Shown here one piece after another: positions 63,800 through 64,000 of a DNA stretch of 64,000 nucleotides. Position 1 is the stretch's first letter. Each line of letters begins with the position of its first letter. Origin of the DNA: Rhodothalassium salexigens DSM 2132 (lineage in GTDB: Bacteria; Pseudomonadota; Alphaproteobacteria; Sphingomonadales; Rhodothalassiaceae). The position numbers and the translations under genes are program-made. The stretch is from NCBI RefSeq assembly GCF_004341375.1, contig NZ_SLXO01000007.1, forward strand, positions 124,001 through 188,000, read 5' to 3'. The notes under the pieces were generated by a model. That model did no database searches. It saw nothing but the letters and a program-made list of their open reading frames with translations, and was not told the DNA's origin.

Positions 63800-64000
63800 T
63801 CAGCGGGCGTCAAAATCGAACTGCCCTTGTTCCGGCGCCGTCGCCGGTGCGCGCGGGCCGTTGCTGCCGCCCCGCTGGCGCAGCCCCGACCGGCGCGAGC
63901 CGTGGCGGGTCTGGATGCGGTCGGCCTCGTCGCGGAAGGCGGCGCTGCGGCGCACCGCATGGACGCGCTCGCGGGCCGCGCGGGCGGCTTGCTGGTGGTC
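63800..64000 (-). CDS. C-terminal part of an unidentified protein (truncated by window edge)
   Basis: A frame enters from the right edge and stops at 63800-63802; 66 residues are visible. They are Arg/Ala-rich (RAARERVHAVRRSAAFRDEADRIQTRHGSRRSGLRQRGG) and end with an acidic tail EQGQFDFDAR. The ending looks like a genuine C-terminus rather than random translation, and the gene would converge on the histidine kinase. No family can be assigned. Confidence 0.5.
   Translation of the reverse strand, partial: DHQQAARAARERVHAVRRSAAFRDEADRIQTRHGSRRSGLRQRGGSNGPRAPATAPEQGQFDFDAR

Overview
This is a GC-rich (roughly 70% by eye) bacterial chromosome segment. It looks alphaproteobacterial: it carries a CcrM-type GANTC methylase next to rnhB and mutY, the dciA-(lipoprotein thioredoxin)-smc block, a candidate alpha-r8/suhB small RNA, a CtrA-type TTAA-N7-TTAA box, and an RHH_4-family small protein. 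A Rhodospirillales-like relative is my best guess, but no rRNA is present to fix the lineage. Because of the GC content almost every real gene has long antisense or shifted open frames; these are left out.

Layout. 1-9 kb is a core block: the edge of a possible atpI, smc, a lipoprotein DsbA-like protein and dciA on the minus strand, divergent mutY, then convergent ccrM and rnhB. The ccrM control region holds four GANTC sites and a DnaA-box-like sequence. 9-16 kb holds a membrane protein, a radical SAM protein, a quinone oxidoreductase, a membrane protein, and a GT4 glycosyltransferase/LpxH-like phosphoesterase pair. 15.6-17.6 kb holds the small RNA and a peroxiredoxin-ArsR operon with a palindromic operator, facing a secreted Cys-Gly-Cys protein. 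18.5-28.8 kb is a catabolic island: TetR, acyl-CoA synthetase, AtuA, a two-subunit biotin-dependent acyl-CoA carboxylase, a nitronate monooxygenase-like flavoprotein and a TIGR03084 protein.

28.8-36.5 kb has N-formylglutamate amidohydrolase, tRNA-Val(GAC), a HugZ-like protein, a slipin/NfeD pair, an unexpected branched-polyamine synthase (BpsA) homologue and a sulfide:quinone oxidoreductase. 37-40.4 kb is a type I secretion ABC/HlyD pair without a visible substrate. 40.5-48.5 kb has a lipoprotein, a SixA-like phosphatase, a sterol desaturase-family protein, an osmoprotectant ABC transporter with a fused binding protein-permease, a hydrolase, a gentisate-type isomerase/hydrolase pair and a zinc alcohol dehydrogenase.

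48.8-50.2 kb is a small remnant island bounded by a 41-bp duplication of the 3' part of tRNA-Lys(CTT). It contains a VapBC/FitAB-type toxin-antitoxin pair and the tail of a tyrosine integrase. putA follows, then a tandem array of about 190-bp palindromic units, tag, a DUF2946/TonB receptor/RHH operon, a 41-codon gene with a long pyrimidine/purine-skewed leader, a CLC chloride channel, a DUF1883 protein, and a soluble triple-PAS histidine kinase preceded by a CtrA-type box. No CRISPR array, complete IS element or phage block was seen.
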